From Channa striata (taxonomy: Eukaryota; Chordata; Actinopteri; Anabantiformes; Channidae): a DNA stretch of 64,000 nt. Position 1 is the first letter of the stretch. Each line of letters starts with the position of its first letter. Location of the stretch: positions 16,385,157 to 16,449,156 of the forward strand of contig CM065183.1 of assembly GCA_033026295.1 (NCBI GenBank). The letters run 5' to 3'. The notes beneath the pieces were generated by a model. That model had not been told where the DNA came from and searched no databases. It saw only the letters and a program-made list of their open reading frames with translations. The position numbers and the translations under genes are program-made. Below, piece after piece: positions 47,881 through 60,000 of the stretch.

Positions 47881-49357
47881 TCAGTATGACTAAAAATAGT
47901 ACTTGTATTAAACAGATCTCATTATTTACTTGATATAATAGAGTTGACTGTTAAACTTGTAAGTTCATTCAGCAAAACCATAGTCTATATTAAAATAGTG
48001 ACCACTTGGTTCTAAAGTTTTGGCTCCCTCATTCAGTTTATACAGGGTCAAAACTTTCTAACCATCTTTTCTTGCAATGCACCCCAGTAACCTCAACAAC
48101 TTAAAAACTGAGAAATTATAACCTTGTAAAAATAGAATTCATGGCAGAACTGCTCCATTGGATTGCATTAGATTAAAATGATTGTACCTAATAAAGTGGC
48201 CAGTGAGTAAATATATTCATGCAAACATGCAGCTAGAATAATGACACGAAATAAACAATAGTTATGTTTATCACCTTCTTCCCTAAAAACAAGCACCAAT
48301 TTTCCCAATTGATGGTATTAAAAATTACGTTTCTAAACTACAGATTTCAGTTATTAAATATGAAAGAAAGTGATTGATGATCATACAGTATGGCCATAGA
48401 GAAGAATCTGCCGGAGATCTAGTATCTTCCAATGTTAACCAACGGTCTCCCCTTTGGACATTCTATGAGGACGAACCTGTCTCTTGGCCTGCTCAGTTAA
48501 AGTGACGCTTGCTACGCTGTTCCAGAAAGTCTCAGCAGTTGTTGGACTAAATATCAAAAGCTGTAGTTCAGCGAGTTTATCTATTTGGTTGCCATGGAAA
48601 AGCACATCAAGGTCAGCCTTTGAGAGATCGACAAAAGGAAACGAGAGAGCGAAAGGGAGGACGCGCCCTTGAGAATCTGGAAAGGCTAAACAGGTGAACG
48701 TGTAATCGATGAAATAAAAAGGGCCGCCGCCGTCGGCGACTGTTTGAACAGCGAGCGGTGCACACAACAGGCACGACACTCAAACACGTCGTTGCACTGT
48801 CACAGAAGAGCTGGGAGTAGAGACGCAGAACGAGAACAGTGTGATGATCGTGTCTCCGTTACCGAAGGCTCTGTCAGATCCAACAGCACGACAACACTGA
48901 CCACCGGCAACGATTCCGCTGCCTCTGAGAATTGCTCAGCAGGACGTGGTTTGCACCTCTTCCGTCGCAAACTGGAATCAACGAGATGGTTTCAAGTCTA
49001 AGCTTTGTGTTCGGAATCCAACCGGGGACAGTCCCAGGGTGTGTGAAATGATCCCCGTTGTTTTTTTAGAGCCCAAGGCCTCACAGACAGCCGTGTCAGG
49101 GATATGGCTGGTTTGTCAGGGGGGGGCCAGAGGGACGGACACTGTTATTTTTATTTATGCTGCAGTCTGGAGGCAGATCTACTGTGATTTAAGCTTCAGG
49201 CTCCCACCAGGCTGCATTAGGGCAAGACGAATGGGGGACGTGGCAGACAGAACTCCGAGTGAACCAGACTGGCACACACATTCGTCCTTACCCTGGCACC
49301 ACAAGCAACAGGTTCCAACTGGGAAACCTTTAATAGATCGAGATGGTTGGACCTGAA

Positions 49358-49384
49358 GCACACACACACACACACACACACACG
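49358..49384. repeat. (AC)n microsatellite
   Basis: About 13 AC units. Confidence 0.95.
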
Positions 49385-52239
49385 CACAAAGTTCTGTTTA
49401 GTCATTTCGGAGCAGCAATATGTTTTGGCTGAGCGGTTAAAATTGGGCATGAATCAGATCCATCAGTAAGCCGGAAAATGAGCCAGTCAGTCAGTAAATG
49501 AGCAAACTGGTCAGAAAGCCAACAAAGTGAACCGGCAGGACATCGCTGCTTGTGTTCATATTTCTCAAATGCAAGTTCCAAAAGTGCCTGACAGTGGGAC
49601 GTTGCACTGATTGGATGTCGTTTTATTTTGCCTCGACTTGTTTAGAGCTTTATGTGAAACAACTAATACGACGATTAGACTTTCATACTTCCATACAAAG
49701 GCTTTATGAAAAACACAGTGTAATGCAGCTTTCTTGTATTCAGCTGGACTAGCTGGGGTGATGTAGATGGCCATCAGGAAATTGCTCAGCCAGTCAAGCA
49801 GCCGTCTCAGTGAATCTGCCAGAAATGTCACGGCTCCTATTTAAAAAAAAAAAAAAACAAAACAGTGTATGAACCGTTGGGATGGAGACAGTTAGTTGAA
49901 GTGTGATTGATGAGTCAGGCAGTGAAGTCAACCTGGCAGCTGGCAATTTGTCTTTTATGTGAGATAAGTCCGATTCGTTAAGCCTGTCTGAAAGGACACG
50001 GTGGCCAGTTGACCAGCAGGACAGACAGTCGCCAAAGTCAGTCGAGCGGAAAATAAAAGTCTCAACATCTCGTCTCATCTCATCTTTGTATCTCGCCAAT
50101 TACTGCTGAAACGTGTTAGACGTCTCAGCTGGATCTCGTATTTTAATGACTGTGGCTTTGGGAGAAACAACATTTAAATACTTGAAGGCATAAAGGCGAT
50201 GATTTTTTTTTTTTTTTTATTTTTCATTTATGATGAGAACACTTTGCTAATGGGCCCCACACTAATGAAGGTGGCAGTGATTTACAGGGAACGAGCGTAG
50301 AGTCAGCGAAAGTGACTGCTGGTATATAACTGCATTAAAGAGATTAGAGTGAGTGACTCCACAAAGGCTGTCGTCATCAATCTCTGAGTGACACCGTGTA
50401 AATATGTCTATATTACGCACATATTTTCCCTTTAATAAAAATATCCACCTGTTTGTCTGCCTGTCTTTGCCAGTCCGTCCAGCAGTTGTTGGGATATTTC
50501 CGTCTGGATCGTCCAGTCGTCCAGATGCTTTTTCCATTAGTTTAAAAGCCGTACAACTCTCCCTGACTCAGGTGTTTTAACAAATCAGAACGAGTTTGCT
50601 CCTTCCTGTTCTTTCTGCTACTTGCCAGGTTTCATTTTTTTTTATTGGAGGCCGAGGCCGTGCAGTGCCATTTGTTGCTAGGTCGGTTTTGACTCAATCA
50701 CAAGCATCTCTCAGTTTTATTAAGCCATCGTAAGAGCTCGATTAGGTTATTCATGCAGTAATTCCGAGACGGGCAAGGGCGGACACAGAGACGGGCTTAG
50801 TCACGCTTGATTAGAGACCAGGATAGATATTATGACAGCTCCCTTATCTGAGGAGGAAACACACCATCGCGAAGACGCCAGAGGCGGTGGTGATGATTGT
50901 GACAGGGATTCAACTATTGATCTTTAAACAGCAGCACTCTTCCTGAGCGGATAATGGCTTTTCTGTTTTAGTGCTATTTTATTGAAAAAGATCTCGTTCA
51001 GAATTCCATTACGTCGCTCGTCCGTAAATACGACAGCCAATGTGCAGGATTGCACTCACGCCAGGGGATGACGGCAAATTTTCAAATCTTTTAGTCACGG
51101 CTGTGTGTTTCTGTTCATGCTTTTTTGTTCACAGACACTTTTTTTTTTTTTACAGTAGCTCTTTCTGTTGCTATTAATTGCCAACACAATATGAATAATT
51201 CCAAGGCTTGATATTTAAATTAATATTACATTTATTGCATGTGCCTCTACTTACATGCAGGCTGTTAGGGTCAGTCCTGTGCCTTTCTCTGTCCTTGTTC
51301 TCACAGTAAATGGCAGCTGATTGGAGAGTTATTATGCCTTGGTGAGATAGCAATATCAATAATTAGATAAACAGACAGTAACCCCAAATATGTAATTTGG
51401 AAGTTCACTTGAACCCTCATCTATCTGACTTAAGTAGAAAGTTGTTCATTTTCAATGTCTGACTTAATTCTGTTTTGTTTTATTCCTGCAACACGTTCAG
51501 AAACGTTGGGACAGAAGCATGTTTACCACTGGGTTACATCACGTTTCCTTTAATTATAATTTTGAATGTGTGGGAGCCCAGGAATTATTGCAGTTCTGTG
51601 GGTGAAGTATCTGCTCACCCAGTGGATTTCTGACTCCTCAGCTGTCTGTAGTCAGTGTTACCAGATTCTGCTCATCGTGTGCCGCGCGTTTTCAAAGGGA
51701 GGCCGATCTGGTCCAGCAAAGCCTTTGCATTGTTATCACGTTAGATGCAGTTTGCATCCTGTCATACGCAAACTCACCACTGAACCTAACATGAAATGAA
51801 TGCATGCTGAGCTAGTAGAAATTCTCTTTATTATTTTATTCTTATGTCATTTTTTTAAAGTTTTGAATAAAGTAGTTGTTACAGAACAGGTGGTAACTAA
51901 TGCTGTCGATATTGCTTAGATCTGCCAACGTGTAACTGACGCTTTATCAAGTTTTTAGCATAAGCCTCATATTCTACAAAGGTTAAATGTGTTTTCACGA
52001 ACCTTTATCCCAGCGACAGTCGGTTTCCCAGCACAGAGCAGATGGAACACCTGCTGCAGCCGTGCTTTGTGTACCTCTGTTGTGTTGATCTACGACTGTT
52101 TAAATAGCGCACACACTCCGCACTCGACAGGTGGTGGTCGCTGTCAATGAAACTAGCCAGAAAATATAAAAATGTAACAGATGTTTTGAAAAAAACACAT
52201 GCATGATTTGATTTGTGATGTGGAATTAAAAAAAGAGCT

Positions 52240-52274
52240 GTGTGTGTGTGTGTGTGTGTGTGTGGTTGGGTGTG
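52240..52274. repeat. (TG)n microsatellite
   Basis: TG tract with a GG interruption; CA tracts at 52378-52396 and 52515-52536 follow. Confidence 0.93.
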
Positions 52275-53616
52275 TGTACGCCCACGGGTTTTTTAAGAAT
52301 TGCAGAATGTGATTGGATTCGTGCATAGTGATCATTGTCTTCAATATCTGGTCATTACACACAAACACTCCCGTTCGCACACACACACACACACACGCAA
52401 TTGTTGGCTGTAGCAGGAGGATCAAAGCTCAGTGATCTAATGAAAAACAGATTTGCCATTTTTCAGTCTGCACATCCTCATCATTTCCTCCAAATCTGTT
52501 CATCAGTTCCCCTGTACACACACACACACACACACAGTGGCCATACAGCACACTAATGCTCACAGGAGAGAGGGTTAAGCACTGCTTCTAACTGTGTATG
52601 CATCATTTTTGGGTTCTGTAAACTTCTAAGTTTGATTGTGGTTCATATTTGTGTCTTTTGCCAATTTCAACACCTCGGTTCCACCCCCTCTCCGTGTTGG
52701 ATATACCTGTGCCACTGATTGTTTGGATCAGTTTCATGCCACGTGTCAAGCATTTCTTTGCTGTTCTTCCACATGCAAACTGGGAAATCATTTTTTCATT
52801 ATAGTATAAACACCGTACATGCGTAGCGTCCGCCCCACCCAACACTCACCACTGCACGCTAATTAAAAAAAACCTTTGTGCGCCTTTTGTAGAGTAACAC
52901 GGCTCCCCGGGTAAGTGCGGCAACAATAGCAGCCCCGGCAGACTGTGGTTAAACAGCTGGGTAATTGCAGTCGCCATTTAAAGTGGCTCATATTATAGCT
53001 GAGAGGCAATGTGGGTGTGTGGTACAATGTGAGAGTGTGTGTGTGTTTGTTCAGCAACTTGTGCTTGTTGTTCAAAGTGGATGATGAGTGTTGGTTAGTG
53101 GACAGAGGGCAGGGTGGACTGAGCCACAATTCATAACTATAATACATCTCTTTTCAAACTATTGCTCGTGTGACATCAGAAACATTGTTGAAAAGCAGTT
53201 TGAACATTCCCATCATTGTTACAATGTACCACGCTATTTGTCTACGCTAAAAGTACAGCACAATTATTAATTTACAAGGTTTGTGTGCACATCCATGGAT
53301 AACAATGTATTTAGCTTATAAACTGGGGTAATATTTCACGGACATGGGTTGGATTAAAGGTGTGAAGGAACACTATTACTCTGGAGTTTGTAAAGTCGAG
53401 TGAAGAATTTTGACATTGGGCCTGATCATAATATTACTTTAACCGTCATTCCACAAAAATCTGAGAGTACAGTATAAATCTTTATTTGTTCAAAGCAGAC
53501 TGGATGAGGTGAAGTGTAATTATATATATGTACGTACATATGATTACAGATCTTACTCTCCTACCTTCATAACGCAAATGATTTAGAGTCATCCATTGTC
53601 ATCTGTAATGAACTTT

Positions 53617-53630
53617 GTTACCGTAGCAAC
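53617..53630. promoter_or_regulatory. RFX X-box-like motif
   Basis: GTTACCGTAGCAAC, two half-sites in the X-box arrangement, 196 bases upstream of the acceptor of slc7a14 exon 2. Binding is inferred from the motif only. Confidence 0.4.
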
Positions 53631-53826
53631 ATTGCTACAGGGAGAGGACTCCTAATTAGCTGCTTCATCCTTCAGGTACAAATCATTTGTGTAATAAAGA
53701 AATCTCCACTTTTCAGCTCCTCTGTCTCGATGTGTACACAAAAATAAGTAACGTGTCAGACGAATTACATAAGGCAGTGTTCTGTGAAACGCTGCAAAAA
53801 TAAATGATTCCATCTTTGTTTTTCAG

Positions 53827-54090
53827 GTTACCCTTTCTCACTATGTGGGGAAAACCTGTGATGGCAGTCCACTAAAGCAGGACACGGTGGAGATTGGCAG
53901 AAAATTGAGCCACAGGCGGCAAGATCTTCTTTCATTATTTGGATGAGGGATAATTCCTCAGTGATTTTTGGAATTGTTTGCTCAAGAAAACTGTGAAGGA
54001 ACAGCAAAAAAACAAAATTAGGATCAAAGAATCAGTATTTTCCCGCTGTTCCTTTCTTCTCTTTGACTCGGACCACTGACCTTTACCAGT
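53827..54090 (+). other. slc7a14: slc7a14 5' UTR part of exon 2
   Basis: Begins after a good acceptor (TTGTTTTTCAG) and continues to ATG 54091 in the same exon. It contains several upstream ATGs, including 53843, 53861 and 53943 (the last an 17-codon uORF ending TGA 53994-53996). Upstream stops occur in the main frame, so the start at 54091 is the family start. Confidence 0.6.
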
Positions 54091-57000
54091 ATGAGTGGTC
54101 TCGTAGCAAAGCTGGACCCTCGTAGGATACAGTGGGGCTCGGCATGGAACACCTTCGCATCTCGTGTCCTGAGGACCAAACCCGTGGAGTCCATGTTAGA
54201 CACGGCCATGTCGGGCACGGGCTCCCACGGGACCAGGCTGGCCCGGGTGTTATCTACAGTGGACCTGGTGTCCCTAGGTGTGGGAAGCTGCGTCGGGACG
54301 GGGATGTATGTGGTCTCGGGGCTGGTCGCCAAAGAAATGGCCGGTCCCGGGGTCATTGTGTCCTTCATTATTGCTGCCGTGGCCTCCATACTGTCTGGTG
54401 AGACTGTTTCCGGGTCTTAAACACACTCATACACACACTCCTCATTACAGGCCAGAGTATAAATACTGTCCTATCACCATTTAACCAATATGATCTATAT
54501 GAAGAGCCTTTTATAATAACCATGCAATACAAGGGCAAAGGCATTAAATGGTCAAAGCTATAATATAAAAGGCACTTCAGGGATATCATAGAACTGCCTT
54601 TATGCTTCCATCAATACCTTCAGCGCAGCCCTGCATTTAGACAATAATATAGTCTGCTCTCAGATATTCATGTTTGCATGGAGGCCTGTTTATATCAATC
54701 TCCACCTCTTTCCCTCAGGAGTGTGTTATGCAGAGTTTGGCGTGCGCGTGCCAAAGACCACAGGTTCAGCCTACACGTACAGCTACGTGACTGTGGGCGA
54801 GTGTGTGGCGTTTTTCATCGGCTGGAACTTAATCCTGGAGTATCTGATCGGCACGGCAGCAGGGGCGTCGGCTCTCAGCAGCATGGCAGACTCGCTGGCC
54901 AATCACAGCATTAGCAACTTTATGATTTCACGGATTGGCACACTCAACGGCTTAGGTGGGTGGCAAGATGTCTATCTACAGACTGGAAAGGTTTTTTTTA
55001 ATTCAAGTAATTTACGGTTTGATTTCAGGATCTGGATTCATGTTAGACAGATTCATAAATTTTTTATTGGATTGCACCAGAATAGTTTTACACTAGCATT
55101 TAATTCTGCCTTAGTCAGCTTAAAACTCACCACAGACATGCCCCCGAGGGACCTCTGGAAAGTAATGTTCCTTTCCTTCCTCACTCTTATTTTTAAATGT
55201 AGTTGTAAAACTCAAATACTTACTGCTGCGGTGGCCAGAACTGGACTCAGCTCAGGTAATCTGAGCAAACATATTTACTGGAATCTTGTATTTTTGGACT
55301 AATGTTTCTGCCTCTTAGTGCCATGAATTACTTTGTCAATAGTAAAAAAAATCATCCTAATTGGGCAAAATAGCAAAATACATGAAAAAAGGCAAAGGGC
55401 AATTAGATCTCATGCAGCGCAGACGCTGCCTACAATTATGACACAATTGATCCAATTATGCGTCTTGTGTAGTTGCACATTCCTCCCGGTAATATCCCTA
55501 CACTATCATTAAATATGTACCACACGGCAGAGATGCTGAATGACACAGGCAAAGTGGGCTAATCTGTTTGAATGGCAGCACGTCCTTCTAATTCAGTGTG
55601 GAAAACCCCCCCATCGCAGAGCAGATACTTTTCCAGGGAACATCCAAATTACAATTTACTTCTTATGGTGAAAATAATCATTATGGAAAGTAAGATATTG
55701 TATTTCTAAATAACTAAAGATTTCCCGGTGGCAATGTTTGTGAATGTTTATCCTAATGTGCGCTCCAGCTGTATTCCTATCTGAATGACACCACCCTGAC
55801 AGACTTCCTGTTGGCCGCTGGCAAAGCAGTGGAAGTGATCACATGACAAGTGGCATAGCCAGCTGTTCCAGACCATAATGGAAAGTCAGTGTTTCCTTTT
55901 CCTAACTGGAGAAAAGCTGCCATTCATCCACACCCATGAGGAAATGTGGAATTTAGCCTGAAATGAGTCTCATTAGATTCCAAATATAAGTTCAGTGACC
56001 AGCGTGGACGGAGTGAAATTCTAACGACAAATAAAATGTGATGGTTTGGTGTTAATCGCTTATGTACTTATTTCCATTAAAGTTGAACAAATGTAGAAAC
56101 CATTTCTCAATGTTTTACGTAAGAAAATGAATCAAAACGCCATTTGGATAAAGTTTGTACACAGTTTTTTAAAAATAGTCATACTGCTGAAAACTATTGA
56201 CAAATGCATCACTGGTTTTGAAAATCCCTTTATGAATCTTAATCTAACTATGGAGCCGTCTCTGTGATAAGGCAGGAGGTCCATTCATGGAGTTTAAAGT
56301 GTTAAAGTTTACCACTGTGTGCATTGAATGACGCGTGTGCTTCCTCTTTAGGTAAAGGGGAACAGTCATACCCAGACCTGCTGGCGCTGCTCATAGCCCT
56401 GCTGGTCACAGTGATAGTGGCTCTGGGAGTGAAGAACTCTGTGGGTTTCAACAACGTGCTGAACGTCATCAACCTCATAGTGTGGGTGTTCATGATGATC
56501 GCTGGGCTGTTCTTCGTCAACGGAGAGAACTGGGATGAGGGGCGGTTCCTGCCTTTCGGCTGGTCAGGGGTGTGTATGCGCACACACGTGCTAAGCTGTA
56601 GTGGACAAGCCAATAAAAACATTATATTTGTTATTCTATGCATAGAATAATAATCATGAAAAGCTAATTTCATAAACCCATATTTTATTCAGAGTAGAAC
56701 ATAAGACACAGTAGACATGTTACCATTTCACGGAAAATAGTAGCTTATTTTGAATTTGATGGCAGCAACATATCTCAAAAAAGTTGGAAGAGGTGCAAGA
56801 AAAGGTGGGAAAAGTAATTGGCTCAAAAAGTTGGGTTACGTAACATGACTGGTATAAAAGAAGCATTTGAGAGAGGCAGAGCTAATGTAAACATGGCCAG
56901 AGGTTCATCAGTCTGCCACAAACTGCATATCATCAAAAGATGCAGAGAATCAGGAGGAATCTCTGTCCACAGGTCAAAACCGGATGCACGTGACCTTCAG

Positions 57001-60000
57001 GCCCTCAGGTGGGATTGCATTGACCTAATGCTAATATTTTAGCAACACAATGCTACAGCACATACTGCATCCATTTACATTTAGTCCTTTGGCAGACAGT
57101 TTTACCCAAAGCGACTTACAAGTGACAGACAAAGCCGCAAAAACCAAGTCAAGGAGAAAACCTCAAAGCAAAGTGCAAAGAGCAAAGAAGAAGTTTCCGT
57201 TTCATCACAACACAAGGCTTTGCAGGAGAAGAGTCCGGGTGCTGAATCGGCCTGCAGTCCAGACCTTTCACCAGTAGAAAACATTTGGCACATCATAAGA
57301 TAAAAAAAAAAGAAAGATAGAAAGAAATTGCGACAAAGGCCCAGGACTGTTGAGCAGCTCGAATCCTGTATCAGAGAAGAACGGGACAACATTCCTAGAA
57401 CTCCAGCAACTGGTCTCCTCACTTCTCAGTGAGTTACAGATGGTTGTTAAAAGAAGAGGCGATGCTACACAAAGCTAATCATCACCCGCTTTTTGAGATG
57501 TGTTGCTGCCATCAAATTCAAAATGAGCCAATATCTTTCATGAAATGATAAAATGCTGCTGATATGTTATTTATGTTCTTTTGTGAATAAAATATAACCC
57601 ATTTCACCCCGTTTTGTTCGCTTCTTCTTCGTTCCAGGTGATGCAGGGTGCAGCTACTTGTTTCTATGCCTTTATTGGATTTGACATCATCGCTACGACA
57701 GGAGAGGAGGCCAAGAGTCCCAACACCTCCATCCCCTACGCCATCACCGCCTCACTCATCACCTGCCTCACTGCTTATGTCTCTGTGAGTTACCTTAGCG
57801 ACCGCAGATCCACAAACACATCCACAATAAATGACTCATTTCGTTCCTTTTGTCAGATAGCGGTAGGTTATGATCTCGGTTTCTTATTCCTACAGCTGCA
57901 TAACACCATATATAAACAGTAATGTTAGGGGGAATATTGTAATTTCACATTTTAGTGATTTTCCATCTACCGTAAATTCTGGACTATAGAGCGCACCTAA
58001 ATTTAAGCCGCACCCGCTAAAATTTAAAAGAAATATATATTTTGGCACATATAAACGGCATCGGACTATAAGCCGCCAATATCCAGGCTGAGAAATAAGA
58101 TATTTACATAGAAAGATTTTGTACCATAAGTGTTTATTCATACACCTGAACCTGAATGGTGCCAGTAACACGGCAGTAAAAGTGCTGATGTTTGCTGTTG
58201 TGCGTCTTGGGTTGCATGCGCTAAGAATAAAAACTGGCGCTTTTTTGTTTGCACTGACTTCCATCTACAGCGCCCATCTGAGGGCTGCAGAAAAATTAAT
58301 AGAAAAGCCGCATCTCTGTAAAAGCCGCATGGTTCAAAACGTCGGAAAAAAGTAGCGGCTTATAGTCCGGAAAATACGGTAGTTTTTAATTAATTTCAAA
58401 TTCAAGGTGGAATATTTTAAAAGTGTTGCTACTGTTTTATTGTGTAGCACACCCTCAGCTTATTACCCTTCTTGAATATAATTAAAAAGTTTTGAGACGC
58501 TTTAGAAAAATGGAGAGATCAGGCGTCAGGGTGCTTGCCTCTGCACTCCCACTGTGTGAGCCTGGATCTTCTATCTCCACTCTGCTGGGATCAGTTATTC
58601 TGCTTGTGCAGCCCACCAAATTTTTTTACTTTGACACGTTTGTGCTGGATGGTTGTTGCTATGGGCACTGTAACAGCAGCCTATCAGAAATTAGAATTTT
58701 TTAAAAATTGCCTTGGGCAAAGATTGCGTGAACTTCAGAACACATCTCCATCTCTTTGAATATTCTGTCTTTGTTTTCTCTCCATCTCCCGGCCACATCT
58801 CTTGTTCCGTATCTTCTTGTGCTCCAAAATGCATTTCCTCACCCCCTCAATCTCTGCTTTTCACCTTTTAGTGTCAAAATCTTGCTCCAGCACAAAATAA
58901 AATCCTTACGTGTCACATGTTTCTTTTCTTGTGGCACGGGTTTTACGTTGCATATAAATGAGAGACGTCTTCACACTCAAACTCTTGAGTGGGTGTGACA
59001 AAAGGGGGAGTGTGAGGGTGAGAAGCCTGTTCTGAAAACACCTTGATCACAGTGGGGAGACACGTGAACGTGCAAAACACCTTTTGCTGGGTATAACACA
59101 GTTCCGTTCCCTTTGACTGATTCACACACGCCGTCCACCAGCCTGTGTCCAGATTGGATGATTGTTAGAAGGCGCTACGCTACTATGTGCCGCCCTCATC
59201 GTTGGGTCTTTTTTATTTATTATTCATCCGTCTTTCTGTAATTTGTCCAAGCAAATCCCTCTCTTTAGCAGCACAGTATCAGTGACAGATGGCCCTGCAT
59301 GATTTCACACGTCAGATCTGAGGTTTTAAAAATGCACACACATCCTCTCACACACACACACACACACATACAGTGTGAGAGGACCATGACTAATGGACTT
59401 TTTGCATGGGCAATGTGCAGAACTTGCAAGCTGTGCAAAGCTCCGTTGTGAGAACGAAGCTCAACACTCGTCAGTATTTAAAGCCCAAATGTTGCACGCG
59501 ACTATGGCACCGAGAAAACGGTCACACGGCAAGATCTATTTACCGGTTGGTCTGTAACTTTCACTTGCATCACATGGTCTTCATCAGCAGGGTAGTAATA
59601 CACACAATGGTCATAAAGAATCAACATGAAACATTTCATTGTAAAATACTCTGTTGGTATTTCATCGCCCTCCATCCAGGTCTCTGTAATCCTGACCCTG
59701 ATGGTGCCGTACAATGAGATTGATGCGGACGCCCCACTGATGGAGATGTTTGCCATGCACGGCTGCATGTTTGCAAAGTATATCGTGGCGGTTGGATCCA
59801 TAGCTGGACTCACCGTCTCCCTGCTGGGCTCCCTGTTCCCCATGCCCAGGGTCATCTATGCCATGGCAGGAGACGGCCTGCTCTTTAAGTCAGTCCACGC
59901 TATGTGTTTTTTCCTACGTATTACACAATATCATGTCAATGAGTGGGGACCGTGTCTCAGTCCACTCATTTTTGTTTGTCTTTAGGTTCCTGGCCCATGT

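Larger units (their letters stand above)
44679..53826 (+). other. slc7a14: slc7a14 intron 1 (inferred)
   Basis: About 9 kb with no convincing coding exon on either strand. It holds several CA/TG microsatellites, G-rich tracts and T runs. The 48435-48779 minus-strand ORF (114 codons) lacks splice or family support. Confidence 0.5.

Noticed and set aside
48435..48779. 114-codon ORF on the minus strand in slc7a14 intron 1
   Set aside because: An ORF of this length is expected by chance in 64 kb; no splice sites, poly(A) signal or recognisable family support it.
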